The notes: generated by a model from the sequence alone, not told the origin. Numbered from the stretch's first letter, positions 8,214 through 17,526 are shown. The stretch: DNA of 38,874 nucleotides from an uncultured Eubacterium sp. (GCA_947384955.1 CANDJC010000033.1:1-38874); one strand, 5' to 3'. Made by a program: numbers and translations.

Positions 8214-9041
8214 ATGAGCAGCCGAAAATTAAATTTAGAAAACAAAGCCCTGCCGGAACTTTCCTTCCGGCTCCTGTCCATCTCATCCTCCAAATTTGAA
8301 AACGACTGGACCAGCTATCCGCACAGCCATCAGTTTACCGAAATCTTTTTTATCAAAAGCGGCAGCGGATATATGCAGATAGAAAATGAAAACATCCCGG
8401 TAAAAGCAGACAGCCTTGTCTTAATCGGGGCGCAGGTTCTGCACACCGAATTTTCCAACTCCTGCGACCCGTTAGATTACTATGTCCTCGGCGTGGAAGG
8501 GCTTAAAATCAGCACCGACCGCCCGGCAGAATACAGCGTCGTAAACTCCTCTGCGAGCGCCTCCGCAATCCGCCTGTGCTTTGAGAGCATATTAAATGAA
8601 ATGCACAATAAAAAGAAATGCTACGAAGAAATCTGCCAGCATTACCTGGCTATCCTGATTCTGATGATATACCGCAAAGACCAGATATCGTGTGAATTGA
8701 AAGAACCGTTAAACAGCAGCCGCGAATGCCACAAGGCCAGACGCTATATCGAAGAAAATTACCAGGACAAAATTACGCTGAGTACGCTCGCCGATAACTG
8801 CAATATTACAAAATATTATCTGAGCCACCAGTTTCGCGGGCTTTACGGAAAATCGCCTATCGCGTACCTGACCGAGGTACGGATTTCGGCTGCCAAAGAC
8901 CTGTTAACGGCTACCAGCTACAGCATCGAGGAAATCGCTGGCAGCACCGGGTTTTCTTCCAGCAGCTATTTTTCCCAGACCTTCCAGAAAATCTGCCATG
9001 TGACTCCGCAGCAGTACCGCAAGGCGCATGCTGTTTTATAA
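8214..9041 (+). CDS. AraC-family transcriptional regulator
   Basis: A 275-residue regulator with an N-terminal cupin-like sugar-sensing domain, containing SYPHSHQFTEIFFI and the PVKADSLVLIGAQVLH strand region. Two C-terminal helix-turn-helix units follow, the second in SYSIEEIAGSTGFSSSSYFS with the family ending TPQQYRKAH. I used the ATG at 8214 because GGAAAGGAGC ends six bases before it; a longer frame from 8154 lacks a site. It is divergent from the GNB/LNB operon, the usual arrangement for a local activator responding to the imported sugar or a breakdown product. Confidence 0.9.
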   Translation: MSSRKLNLENKALPELSFRLLSISSSKFENDWTSYPHSHQFTEIFFIKSGSGYMQIENENIPVKADSLVLIGAQVLHTEFSNSCDPLDYYVLGVEGLKISTDRPAEYSVVNSSASASAIRLCFESILNEMHNKKKCYEEICQHYLAILILMIYRKDQISCELKEPLNSSRECHKARRYIEENYQDKITLSTLADNCNITKYYLSHQFRGLYGKSPIAYLTEVRISAAKDLLTATSYSIEEIAGSTGFSSSSYFSQTFQKICHVTPQQYRKAHAVL

Positions 9042-9073
9042 GAATACATAACCGCCTTATTGTGAACCGGCAC

Positions 9074-9102
9074 TTTACACTCTTATCCGCATGCGCTATA
9101 AT
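9074..9102 (+). promoter_or_regulatory. Near-consensus promoter for the 68-residue gene
   Basis: TTTACA (9074-9079) and a perfect TATAAT (9097-9102) are spaced by exactly 17 bases. The expected start of transcription near 9109 leaves a leader of about 40 bases before the ATG at 9149. Confidence 0.75.
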
Positions 9103-9148
9103 AAATGCAGAAAACAACAGCTGCATCCATCACAAAGGCGGTGAGAAT

Positions 9149-9355
9149 ATGGAGGTTTTAGAGGAAATGAATAATGGCGAGATTATACAAAAAGGATTAG
9201 AAGATTTTAGAAGTATTCAGCAGCACATGCATTTAGCCAAAAAAGAAAATGCTGTTGAAACATATGCAAGCCTGAAAAAACAGTATCTTTCTTTAAAAGC
9301 GCTGCTTAACAGTTTAGGCGTAAACATGTCTGATATTGATGAAATCAAAGAATAA
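9149..9355 (+). CDS. Small helical protein of unknown function
   Basis: A 68-residue, largely helical, charged soluble protein beginning MEVLEEMNNGEI and ending NMSDIDEIKE, with no cysteines and no membrane segment. The start at 9149 is preceded by AAAGGCGGTG. It has its own near-consensus promoter and a strong terminator, so it is a single-gene transcript likely expressed at high level. I do not recognise the family. The internal DFRSIQQHMHLAKKENAVE looks amphipathic and might mediate dimerisation. Confidence 0.75.
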   Translation: MEVLEEMNNGEIIQKGLEDFRSIQQHMHLAKKENAVETYASLKKQYLSLKALLNSLGVNMSDIDEIKE

Positions 9356-9376
9356 CATGCAGCCTGTATAACCTGA

Positions 9377-9425
9377 GTGTAAAGCCCGTTTCGCTGCCAG
9401 CGGCTTTACACTTTTGGTTTTTAAA
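9377..9425 (+). terminator. Rho-independent terminator of the 68-residue gene
   Basis: GTGTAAAGCC (9377-9386) pairs perfectly with GGCTTTACAC (9402-9411), followed by TTTTGGTTTTT. It starts 21 bases after the stop codon. Confidence 0.85.
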
Positions 9426-9457
9426 ATGCCGGCTTCTATCTGTTTTTACAGAACTAT

Positions 9458-9856
9458 TTACACATTATCCCAGCTGTACTTCTCTTCCTTCAGCAGCGTG
9501 CGCACCTTATCCATAAACACAGCTTCATCAACCGGCTTTACAATATAATCATTCGCGCCAGCCTTTATCGCCTTTACCACGTGTTCCTTTTCATGATTCG
9601 ATGTCAGAAAAAGAACCGGCACTTCTTTCAGCTCTTCTTTTCTGCGTATCATCTCAAGCATCTGATACCCGTCAATTTCCGGCATCTCAATATCCAGAAT
9701 AATCAGGTCCGGCGTACGCGCCTCCTTTAAATATTTAAGGGCGCGCATCCCTTTTGAAAACCCATAGTACGCATACTCTCTGCTCAGCAGCTTTTCAAGC
9801 ATCTTTAATATAATACCGCTGTCATCCACCGCCACAATGCTTTTTTTATCTGTCAT
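9458..9856 (-). CDS. Receiver-domain-only response regulator
   Basis: A 132-residue protein made of a single CheY-like receiver. The acidic pair is DD at 11-12, the phosphoacceptor is D55 in LIILDIEMPEIDG, the switch residue lies in FLTSN, and the conserved lysine is in YIVKPVDE. There is no output domain. The start overlaps the stop of the hybrid kinase (ATGA), so the two are coupled. It is likely either a terminal acceptor or an intermediate in a phosphorelay with that kinase and its Hpt domain; the downstream effector is not in the window. Confidence 0.9.
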   Translation of the reverse strand: MTDKKSIVAVDDSGIILKMLEKLLSREYAYYGFSKGMRALKYLKEARTPDLIILDIEMPEIDGYQMLEMIRRKEELKEVPVLFLTSNHEKEHVVKAIKAGANDYIVKPVDEAVFMDKVRTLLKEEKYSWDNV

Positions 9857-12800
9857 TCTTCGCTATCCTCCATTTTTCCTCTCAAAAGCCAGACTGCTTT
9901 ATCCTCGTCAAACTCATCCTCGACTGCAGCCAGCACATCGGTAAGCCGCTGCCTCATATCCGGATGCAGGGGGCTTTTCAGCCATTCTTTCATCTGTCCT
10001 GCCGCCTCATCTGTTTTGAAATCATCAATCAGCGCTGCCATTTCGTCAAGCCGTTCCTGCGGCAGCTCGAGCAGTCCGCCGTCCTTATCAAAAACGGGCA
10101 GCTCCTCCTGTGCGGGGGCATATTTTTCATAAATGTCCTTCAGTGTATCCAGTGCGGTTTCCCACGCCTGTTCCAGCTCTCCCCAGTGCGCAGTCACATA
10201 CTCTTCCTCCCCGGCCCTGCTGTGCATTTCATGCTCATATGCGGTATCCGCAAGCCGCTCCGCGCCGAGTGTGCGCGCATTTCCTTTTAAGGCATGTACC
10301 AAAACAGCATAGTCTTTCATATTATGTACAGACAGATACTGCCGCAGCAGCTGCATTTTGCTTCGGTCCTTAAGGAACATCCGCACAAGCTCCAGATAGA
10401 TTTCCATATCGCCTTTGGAATGCTTCAGTCCGTTTCTGACAGACACTCCCTGTTCCAGATAACTGTCATATTCCCTGTCGCCGGCTTCTGTTTTCAAAGC
10501 GCCGTCCGTTTCCTGCGCCTTCTGAATAAGCTCTCTGGGCAGATATTTACAGATTGTATGTTCCAAAAGCTCCGCATTCACCGGCTTTGTCAAAAATTCC
10601 GCAAAGCCTTCCGCAAGATACATCTCCTTTGCGCCTGAGACAGCGTTTGCCGTCAGAGCGACAACCGGCGTGTCTTTATTTGGAAAATCCGTATGCTGCG
10701 CAAGCTTCTTTATTTCATGCAGCGTCTCGATTCCGTCCATTTCAGGCATCATATGGTCCATAAAAATAATGTGGAAGTTCTGTTTCTGCATGTATTCCAG
10801 GCACTGCTTTCCGGATTCCGCTGTCACGGTCTGCAGCTTTGTCCGCTTTAACAGCGCTTTAAACACAGTCAGATTCATCGCATTATCGTCCACCACCAGC
10901 ACCCGGCCTTCCGGAGCTGTAAAGCTGTCTTGTCTGCTGCCGTCATACTGCGCATTTTTTTCCTGTATCCTTTGGAAGCTTCCCGCCGGCTCACTGTTTA
11001 CAATTTTCTGCGGAATAATGACCGTAAAGACGGAACCCTTCTGGTATTCGCTCTCCACCTTCATATCGCCGCCCATCATCTTAAGCAGTGACATTGTAAT
11101 GTTCATGCCAAGCCCTGTCCCCTCGATGTTTCTGTTTTTCTCCTCGTCCAGACGCTGAAAGCTTTCAAAAAGCCCTCCCATATCTTCCTTTCGGATGCCG
11201 ATGCCGGTATCCTCTACGGATATTTTCAGCAGCAGCTCATTATCATTCTGGCGCTCATACGCAATCCGAAGCCTGACACTGCCCTGCGGCGTATACTTTA
11301 CCGCGTTGGTCAATAGGTTTGTCACTATCTGCTTCATCCGTACATCATCGCCATACAGCACACGCGGAAGCGTTTCATCCAGCTCCACAAAAAATTCCAG
11401 CCCTTTTTCCTCTGCACGCAGGTAAATAACATTCCACAAGTCCATAATCAAAGCCGGAGTCTCATATTCCACCGGAATAATTTCCATTTTTCCAGACTCA
11501 ATTTTTGAGATATCCAAAATGTCATTAATCAGAAACAGCAGCATTTTCCCAGAGCTTTTGATATTCGCCGCATACGTTAAAATCTGCCTGTCCGACGCCT
11601 CCCGCAGTATCATCTCGTTCATTCCAAGCACCGCGTTAATCGGCGTCCTGATTTCATGCGACATATTCGAAAAAAAACGGCTTTTCGCCTCGCGTTCATC
11701 CTCTGCTTTTTTGCGCTTTAAAATCTCCTGCGTCACATCGATAATAACGCCGAAAACATCGCCGCCGTGCTCGGCCTCCTCCAGCTTGACATAACGCTCC
11801 CTGCAGGAATATACACAGGATTCATCGTCAACGATATTTCTGCGCAGATCAATGATAAATTCCTGAAAAACCCTGTAATCCGAGGAAAGATGTTCATATT
11901 CTCCCGCTTTCAGGCCCAGGATATCGGGAACGTGTTCGCTGATACTCACTCTTTTCATATAGTGATTGTATTCGTACACACCGATAGGCATCTTCGTCTT
12001 GCCTATGATATAGGTAATCTTACGGCGGTTATCCAGAATACTCTGTTTCATCTGATTGATATAACGGCTCAGCTCCGCAAATTCCGCGCTGCTTTGAATG
12101 TCAATCACTTCGTCCAGATTTCCCTGGGAGATAATGTTTAGTTTTTCATTAATACTGTGAATTCCCCCGACCACATACCGGTTCATATAGCAGGTGACGA
12201 CATAATACAAAATGACTGCAGCGGCAATCAGGCAGAACGCAATCCACACCATCGTAGACGGAACCCGCTGATACATATCCTTACAGGAAATCACGCGCCC
12301 GATATAATTTTCACCGGACTCCATAAACACACAATAGGATTTTATACCGTTTACATCCGCGTAAAACCCGTTATCATTATCCGCAATCGTCTTAAGGTTC
12401 AGCCCGATTTCCAGGCTGTCTTTTTCAACACAGGAAAGGTCCGTAGAACCGGCAATTTTCCCGTCCTCCTTACGAACGGCATAATAATTAGCTTCGGAAT
12501 TCACGCGCAGAAGTGAAAAAATATAGGATAATTCGTTTTTTTCCGTTACTTTCAGGACATTGACAGGTTCCATGCCGACCTGTACAATAAATTCCCCGTC
12601 ACGGCTCCACAAAGCGGAATACTGCATCATCTTCTTTTCCGCCGTATTCGGCGTGATATCCTGTACAAGACGCAGCGTTTTATCCTCGAGCATCGGCTTA
12701 AAAAAACTCATTTGCTCGCCCGAGTCAAACGTATAGCCGTAATATAACGGATGAGTTCCAGAAAAGATACGCCCTGACACATCAAAAATATGAATCTCAT

Positions 12801-13116
12801 CGACTTCTATCATCGTGGCGATTCTCTTTAGTTCCTCCAGGCTGTCTAAAACGGAAGGACTCTCTTCTATAATGTAAGCGATTGCTTCCGCATTGTGCAG
12901 GCAGGTCTCCCGGTAAACCTGTTTTAAATCAGCCAGCTCTTCCTTATTCTCGCCCAGAACCTGTTCAATCTGAAAGAACGTTTCAATGGCGCTCATATAA
13001 GCCTGCCGACGTTCATTCACTGCCTGAATATAAAAGATGACCACCAGAAAAAGAACTACAAGCACAAGAGTGACAGTCTGCATGTAACGGCTGATTATAT
13101 TTCTAAGTGTACGCAT
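9853..13116 (-). CDS. Hybrid sensor histidine kinase with receiver and Hpt domains
   Basis: A membrane phosphorelay kinase of 1,087 residues from the start used here. In order it has a transmembrane helix (about 15-31), an extracellular Cache-like sensor (to about 285), a second helix (about 289-308), HAMP, a PAS-like segment, HisKA with H487 in SNMSHEIRTP, an ATPase domain (NLLTNAVKYTP, EDTGIGI, GTGLGM), a receiver with D787 in IIFMDHMMPEMDG, and an Hpt domain with H941 in VHALKGNARTLGAE. The frame is open to 13296, but a TATAAT at 13160-13165 and AAAGGAGGG near 13131-13139 favour the ATG at 13116, although that site is about 15 bases away. The ligand is unknown. Confidence 0.9.
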   Translation of the reverse strand: MRTLRNIISRYMQTVTLVLVVLFLVVIFYIQAVNERRQAYMSAIETFFQIEQVLGENKEELADLKQVYRETCLHNAEAIAYIIEESPSVLDSLEELKRIATMIEVDEIHIFDVSGRIFSGTHPLYYGYTFDSGEQMSFFKPMLEDKTLRLVQDITPNTAEKKMMQYSALWSRDGEFIVQVGMEPVNVLKVTEKNELSYIFSLLRVNSEANYYAVRKEDGKIAGSTDLSCVEKDSLEIGLNLKTIADNDNGFYADVNGIKSYCVFMESGENYIGRVISCKDMYQRVPSTMVWIAFCLIAAAVILYYVVTCYMNRYVVGGIHSINEKLNIISQGNLDEVIDIQSSAEFAELSRYINQMKQSILDNRRKITYIIGKTKMPIGVYEYNHYMKRVSISEHVPDILGLKAGEYEHLSSDYRVFQEFIIDLRRNIVDDESCVYSCRERYVKLEEAEHGGDVFGVIIDVTQEILKRKKAEDEREAKSRFFSNMSHEIRTPINAVLGMNEMILREASDRQILTYAANIKSSGKMLLFLINDILDISKIESGKMEIIPVEYETPALIMDLWNVIYLRAEEKGLEFFVELDETLPRVLYGDDVRMKQIVTNLLTNAVKYTPQGSVRLRIAYERQNDNELLLKISVEDTGIGIRKEDMGGLFESFQRLDEEKNRNIEGTGLGMNITMSLLKMMGGDMKVESEYQKGSVFTVIIPQKIVNSEPAGSFQRIQEKNAQYDGSRQDSFTAPEGRVLVVDDNAMNLTVFKALLKRTKLQTVTAESGKQCLEYMQKQNFHIIFMDHMMPEMDGIETLHEIKKLAQHTDFPNKDTPVVALTANAVSGAKEMYLAEGFAEFLTKPVNAELLEHTICKYLPRELIQKAQETDGALKTEAGDREYDSYLEQGVSVRNGLKHSKGDMEIYLELVRMFLKDRSKMQLLRQYLSVHNMKDYAVLVHALKGNARTLGAERLADTAYEHEMHSRAGEEEYVTAHWGELEQAWETALDTLKDIYEKYAPAQEELPVFDKDGGLLELPQERLDEMAALIDDFKTDEAAGQMKEWLKSPLHPDMRQRLTDVLAAVEDEFDEDKAVWLLRGKMEDSEE

Positions 13117-13159
13117 TTTAATCTCAAAAACCCTCCTTTCAGTAAGTGGTTTCTGGATT

Positions 13160-13165
13160 ATTATA
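13160..13165 (-). promoter_or_regulatory. -10 element upstream of the hybrid kinase
   Basis: A perfect TATAAT on the minus strand sits 44 bases before the chosen ATG and upstream of AAAGGAGG. No good -35 box is visible at 16-18 bases. Transcription starting near 13153 would exclude the longer open frame upstream. Confidence 0.45.
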
Positions 13166-13219
13166 CTAAATATTGCCAGCGTCATGTCTGCCCGTTTTTC
13201 ACATAACCTGCTCATTTCT

Positions 13220-13438
13220 TCACAATTCTTGAAAGCCGATGCTGGATATTCTGCTCCTGATAAATTTTTTCTCTGCCATATCTGTTTTCCTTTCATTTTT
13301 GCTTATCATATCCTCTGCCAGATAAGTTTGATATAAATCATTTGCAAGCTTCCAGTTTGCACCGGCAGCCGGGTTTATGAAGCCTGGCAGTTCACCCCGG
13401 CAGACTGTCTTGCAGGCACAGTACGCCATCTTTTTCAT
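13220..13438 (-). CDS. Possible 72-residue protein of unknown function
   Basis: The frame starts MKKMAYCACKTVCRGELPG and includes PAAGANWKLANDLYQTYLAE. It lies between the nuclease remnant and the hybrid kinase promoter. No clear ribosome site precedes it and it overlaps an alternative open extension of the kinase. The composition, cysteine-rich at the start and then normal, does not match a family I know. It may be a small orphan gene, a remnant or a chance frame. Confidence 0.25.
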   Translation of the reverse strand: MKKMAYCACKTVCRGELPGFINPAAGANWKLANDLYQTYLAEDMISKNERKTDMAEKKFIRSRISSIGFQEL

Positions 13439-13453
13439 TTTGGCGCTTACAGC

Positions 13454-14201
13454 TCAAATATCATTAGACTGCCATATGCGAACAATTATATGCTTATCCT
13501 CCACACATTTGTTTTCATAAGTTTTTTGAAAATCCACAGCATTTTTTATGACAGATGCTTTATCATAAATGTAAAAAAGAATATGCCTGTTTTTATAATG
13601 TATCATATCTGCCGCTATTTCTTCACTAAGCCTGCGCTCCGTTACAGTTTCACTGGAGCATTTTAATTCTATAACAGTATCCTGTGAATCAATCACAATA
13701 TCCTTACGAACCATATGATGGCCGCTGTCCTGCGATTCCTCCACCCTTGCATCTGCAAAAACACTTCGAATTACAGGGTACATAAATCTTTGAAGATCAT
13801 ATTCATTTTCTATTTTAAGACATGGAAGATTTCTTTTTAATGAGTCGCTGCACTTATATATGAATTTTCTCTTTATACAGGCACCTGCAGTAATCATGGA
13901 AATGTTCCAAAATTGCTATCACAATCCGGACTCCTTGCTGATTCGAAATCTTCCGGCATATGAAGCTCTCTTTTTTTAAGCAGTCCATCACTTTCTTCTT
14001 ACTGTTTTCAAAATTCTCAAGTGTTGCCTGTTTTGAAAATCTGTTGATATATACTTCTGATAACACCCTGACTTCGTCAGCTATATTTTCATATCCTTCT
14101 GTTTCCAGCTTTTCTATGCATTCTGGTACGACATTCTGATACTGTTCCATTGTATCTGAAGCATCAATCTTATCATAGAGTTCTTCTAGAATATAAGGCA
14201 T
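13454..14201 (-). pseudogene. PD-(D/E)XK nuclease partner of the ATPase, frame broken
   Basis: Two overlapping frames together look like one protein of about 250 residues. The first, from the ATG at 14201 (GGGGGAGG six bases upstream), encodes a helical domain and stops at 13854 after HFHDYCRCLYKEKIHI. The second continues with KIENEYDLQRFMYPVI and a nuclease core DIVIDSQDTVIELKC holding D, E and the ExK lysine, ending at 13454. Related nucleases have the EYD(V/L)Q segment directly after a similar FH-containing helix, so a frame break near 13856-13880 is likely. The break lies at GAGAAAATTCATATATAAG; one extra AT unit, or one A fewer, joins the frames. The second frame might instead start separately at 13897. 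The start overlaps the ATPase stop (TAATG). Confidence 0.65.
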
Positions 14202-15361
14202 TAAATCCTCCCCCATCTCAAATAAAACAAAAACAGCGATTCCAATATATAAAGAACATTATCCTTCCATTCTATCACTTCATAAAACCGCCCATGATCC
14301 GACAGCACTTCCTGAAGATTTTTCAAATAATCTTTTAATGATTTTGCAGTCGGCTTTTCTTCACCTGATACAAGCGACAGAACCCTGTTCATTAATCCTT
14401 CAAATCCCACACTTACAATCGGCGGATCAACTGCTAATGCCTCCAGAATCAGCCCATACAAATCCAGTTCTCCAAATTTCTCTGTCTGATAGCTTTTTCT
14501 GCTCTTCCCTCTTGGATTTTTCCCCTGTCTGATTACATTTGCAACTTTCCCATAATCCAGATTCAATGTAGAAAAGCGAAATGATTTTTCTATCGTACTG
14601 TCTTTTATTTTACCGGCTGCATGTTCGTCTACATTTTCCAAAATACAGATATTAAGGCAGATCAGCTGTATCAGCTGCGGGGAACAGATACTTTCCTCTA
14701 CCAGACGGTCAACATTCACTTCTGAAATGTCAGCTGCCAGTTCTGAAAATCCCTTTATAGGAATCTCCCTCAGTTCATCTTTTGTCCATGCTTCAAGGTC
14801 GATAATGCTGATGCGCCCCTGCAGATCCGGATTTGTACGTATTGCATCATCGCTCCTGTGCGGCAGGGACGCAATAATGACTTTAAACCCTCTTCTGATT
14901 GCATCTTTAAACTGCTGTGCCATATACATCTGCATTGCAGGGACAGCATAATGAAAATCATCCAGTAAAAGAACAAGCCCATGCTGTTTGTAATAATCTA
15001 ATACATTATCTTTTGTAATAACATACGTTTCCGATACAACATCATTTGAATTGCTGCCCCGCATAAATTCGCCGCCTGATGGCATTCCTGCCTTCGTCCC
15101 AATCTGAAACCACAGGTTCTTTTCTTCATTAAAATCTGAACCTGTCACCTCCACCAGATTCTCAAATCCAATTACTTTCTCACATAGAACTGTTTTCCCA
15201 ATTTTAGACGGCCCTGATATAGATGTCAGATAACCGTCCATGCTCAATGCCTGCTTCAATCTTTCTTCATAAGTAAATCCTATCTTCATTTTTCTTGTAA
15301 CATACGTGCTCTCAGGCAGCGCTCCTGGTATAAATACTTCCTGTGCCCTCTTTTTCGCCAT
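14201..15361 (-). CDS. AAA/STAND-like ATPase paired with a nuclease
   Basis: A 386-residue P-loop ATPase. Walker A is GPSKIGKT (about 50-57) and Walker B is LVLLLDDFHY (about 129-138); a sensor-like strand, VIIASLPHRSDD, follows, then a helical lid and a C-terminal winged-helix-like region ending FYLRWGRI. The start at 15361 has GGAGG eight bases upstream; a GTG 15 bases earlier is less likely. The stop overlaps the start of the nuclease gene, so the products are probably made together and interact. It resembles the Orc1/Cdc6-type or STAND ATPases found in many bacterial conflict systems, but I cannot name a characterised system. A role in defence is inferred from the ATPase-nuclease pairing only. 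Confidence 0.75.
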   Translation of the reverse strand: MAKKRAQEVFIPGALPESTYVTRKMKIGFTYEERLKQALSMDGYLTSISGPSKIGKTVLCEKVIGFENLVEVTGSDFNEEKNLWFQIGTKAGMPSGGEFMRGSNSNDVVSETYVITKDNVLDYYKQHGLVLLLDDFHYAVPAMQMYMAQQFKDAIRRGFKVIIASLPHRSDDAIRTNPDLQGRISIIDLEAWTKDELREIPIKGFSELAADISEVNVDRLVEESICSPQLIQLICLNICILENVDEHAAGKIKDSTIEKSFRFSTLNLDYGKVANVIRQGKNPRGKSRKSYQTEKFGELDLYGLILEALAVDPPIVSVGFEGLMNRVLSLVSGEEKPTAKSLKDYLKNLQEVLSDHGRFYEVIEWKDNVLYILESLFLFYLRWGRI

Positions 15362-15391
15362 CTTAACCGCCTCCACTCGAAAATTAGAGAT

Positions 15392-15420
15392 ATTATACCA
15401 GAATTTTATTATATTTGAAA
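15392..15420 (-). promoter_or_regulatory. Extended -10 promoter of the ATPase-nuclease pair
   Basis: On the minus strand TGGTATAAT (TATAAT at 15392-15397) forms an extended -10, with TTTCAA at 15415-15420 at 17-base spacing. The ATG is about 31 bases downstream of the -10. Confidence 0.6.
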
Positions 15421-15684
15421 GGCTTTATAGTATTTTTATGCCTTTAAAGTTTTTAAAGTATTAAGCAGTCAGAGCTAAAATCTGCCACAATACAGTATCT
15501 TTAATAATTTCAATTATTTCTCATAATCCTTCTGCCATTTTTGTAATCATATTTTTATGCACTGCATTTTCTATCACCCGCTTCGCTGTATCAAATCACA
15601 TTCAGCCTCACTCGCATATAGTATCATTCCTGTCATACCATACTGACAAAATTCTATATTTTATTTTTTTCCAATATACAATTT
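15421..15684. other. AT-rich intergenic region
   Basis: Lies between the ATPase promoter and the stop of the subtilase gene. It is AT-rich with TTTAAAGTTTTTAAAGTATT-like repeats. I see no open frame with a ribosome site, no strong hairpin with a T tract and no known RNA motif. Confidence 0.5.
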
Positions 15685-17526
15685 TTAAACTGGTATACTG
15701 TCCCGCAAGCACAGCACCCCATGACCAATCTGTTGATTCGGATATTCTGAAAACGCCGCCAGCGGCCTCGCCCCCTTAATTAAATACGCCTTCACCTTCT
15801 CCCCATACAAATACGGGTCATTCCCTTCCACAATCCCCCACTGCATCAGCAGCGCCGCGCTCCCCGTCACAAACGGCGCTGCCATCGACGTCCCGCTCTT
15901 CACTCCATACCCTCCCCCTGGCACCGCGGACATAATTCCAACCCCGGGTGCTGCAAGGTCTGGTTTAATCTGGTTTGTCATCCGCGTATAGCCTCTTCCC
16001 GAAAATTCTGCCGCCTGATTTGTCCTGGAATTGTAAGCGGCTACGGAAATCACCTTTTCGGCTGTGGAAGGAATCGTAAGCGTTGTATGCTCCGTCGGGT
16101 ACAAAAACCCCGTGCCCCGGTTTAAGATGCCTCCGCCAGGCAGCCACATATCAAATTCTCCGTTTACAATCCGTTCCGGCAGCAGACGAATTTCCCAGAC
16201 ACCGCTGTCTATAAAGTCCCGCACGGGCAGCAGCTCCAGGAAAATTTCCTGATAAACGCTGTAAGGGCTCGGTTCCCCGTAATAAAGAAGAATTTCTGTC
16301 TGCTGCATCCGAAAGCGCTGCGGCCCTAGTATCTTTTGAACCGGTCCTGTCGTGATGCCTGACGGGTGGACAATCTGAATGCTGAATTCATCAGAATAAG
16401 ATTTCCAGATTTGAATGCTCAAAGATGTTTCATATGTGCTTACCGCAAACTGTACGGCATTTTCAAATCCCCCTTCCATGCTGACCCGCCCGGATGTATG
16501 AACGCTTGCTGTTCCTTCATTTCCCGTTCCGGCTGCTATCACGTTTTTCCAATAGCCGCTTAAGCTGTTTAGATATGTTTCGATTAAAGAGACTCCGCTG
16601 TGAGAGCCGTAATTATTGCCAAAGCTTAAGTTAAGTGCCAGCGGAAGACTGAGCTTTCTGGCCTTTCGTACCATATAATCAACCGCCAGCATAAGCTCCA
16701 CCGTGCTTGGAAAGCCTTCTTCCCTCGGCACGCCCAGTTTTACAGCAATCAGCTCGCTCTCATAAGCAACTCCGCGGTAACGCCCGCCGGATGCCCTCCC
16801 GTTGCCGGCCATAATGCCGGCTACATGCGTCCCGTGGCCGCTGCTGTCTCCTGTCAGCCTCACGTAAGACTGCTGACTTTCCGCTGTCTGCTGGCTCCGC
16901 ACCCTCATACAGGTGTGCCGGGGTCCTCCTTCCTCAATAAAAACCGGACCGGACGGCTCTTTCAGCGCTTCGTTAATCTGCTCTCTTGTAAATTCAACGC
17001 CCCTGTCATATCCGTCTGGAGGAAGAAGGCCGCGGGAAGCATCCGGTATCAGTGTCTGGTCCCAGATTGCCGCAATACGCGTCGTTCCGTCCGGATTGCA
17101 GAAGTCTGGATGGCGCCAGTCAATCCCGCTGTCTGCTAACCCGCACAGGATTCCCTTCCCGCTCAGGTTTTGGGCCAGAGTCTGCCCGGTACGAATACAA
17201 GAGGCTCTGATTCCCTGGTCAACAGCGAAAAAGAGCCTCTTTGGTTTTTCTATATATTCAATTTCCGTGCGGTCTGTAAACATCTGCATCAGTTCCCCGG
17301 GCAGTGTCACAACGGCGTATCCGTTTAACAGTTCCACAATTGTAATCTGCGGATATTCCTCACGCAGCTGATTCAGTCCTGCAGAATAACGGACAATCAG
17401 CTCCCATGTATCCTGCATCCGGTTATATCCCGTATCTAAGTCCAGTGATTTTTCCAGTTCACGCTCTGTCGCATCCAGTGCAAGATTTAAAAGATTTTCA
17501 CGTTTCGGGTTTGTGCTTTCCGGCAT
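15685..17526 (-). CDS. Subtilisin-family (S8) serine peptidase, probably cytoplasmic or spore-associated
   Basis: A 613-residue S8 peptidase with an intact triad: D132 in LADSGIDWRHPDF, H231 in SGHGTHVAGIMAG and S547 in SGTSMAAPFVTG. The oxyanion asparagine is probably in AAGTGNEG (about 331-338). A beta-rich insertion of roughly 150 residues lies between the H and S segments, as in the clostridial Csp germination proteases. There is no signal peptide, and residues 1-100 resemble a prodomain. The ribosome site is weak (AGCAGGTG). It stands alone, oriented like its neighbours. A Csp-like role in spore germination is possible, but such S8 proteins are multicopy in Lachnospiraceae and their substrates are mostly unknown. 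Confidence 0.88.
   Translation of the reverse strand: MPESTNPKRENLLNLALDATERELEKSLDLDTGYNRMQDTWELIVRYSAGLNQLREEYPQITIVELLNGYAVVTLPGELMQMFTDRTEIEYIEKPKRLFFAVDQGIRASCIRTGQTLAQNLSGKGILCGLADSGIDWRHPDFCNPDGTTRIAAIWDQTLIPDASRGLLPPDGYDRGVEFTREQINEALKEPSGPVFIEEGGPRHTCMRVRSQQTAESQQSYVRLTGDSSGHGTHVAGIMAGNGRASGGRYRGVAYESELIAVKLGVPREEGFPSTVELMLAVDYMVRKARKLSLPLALNLSFGNNYGSHSGVSLIETYLNSLSGYWKNVIAAGTGNEGTASVHTSGRVSMEGGFENAVQFAVSTYETSLSIQIWKSYSDEFSIQIVHPSGITTGPVQKILGPQRFRMQQTEILLYYGEPSPYSVYQEIFLELLPVRDFIDSGVWEIRLLPERIVNGEFDMWLPGGGILNRGTGFLYPTEHTTLTIPSTAEKVISVAAYNSRTNQAAEFSGRGYTRMTNQIKPDLAAPGVGIMSAVPGGGYGVKSGTSMAAPFVTGSAALLMQWGIVEGNDPYLYGEKVKAYLIKGARPLAAFSEYPNQQIGHGVLCLRDSIPV

Noticed and set aside
10670-11158. 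Plus-strand frames inside the hybrid kinase gene
   Set aside because: They are antisense to a gene with intact motifs and are serine/cysteine-rich, as expected for shadow frames.
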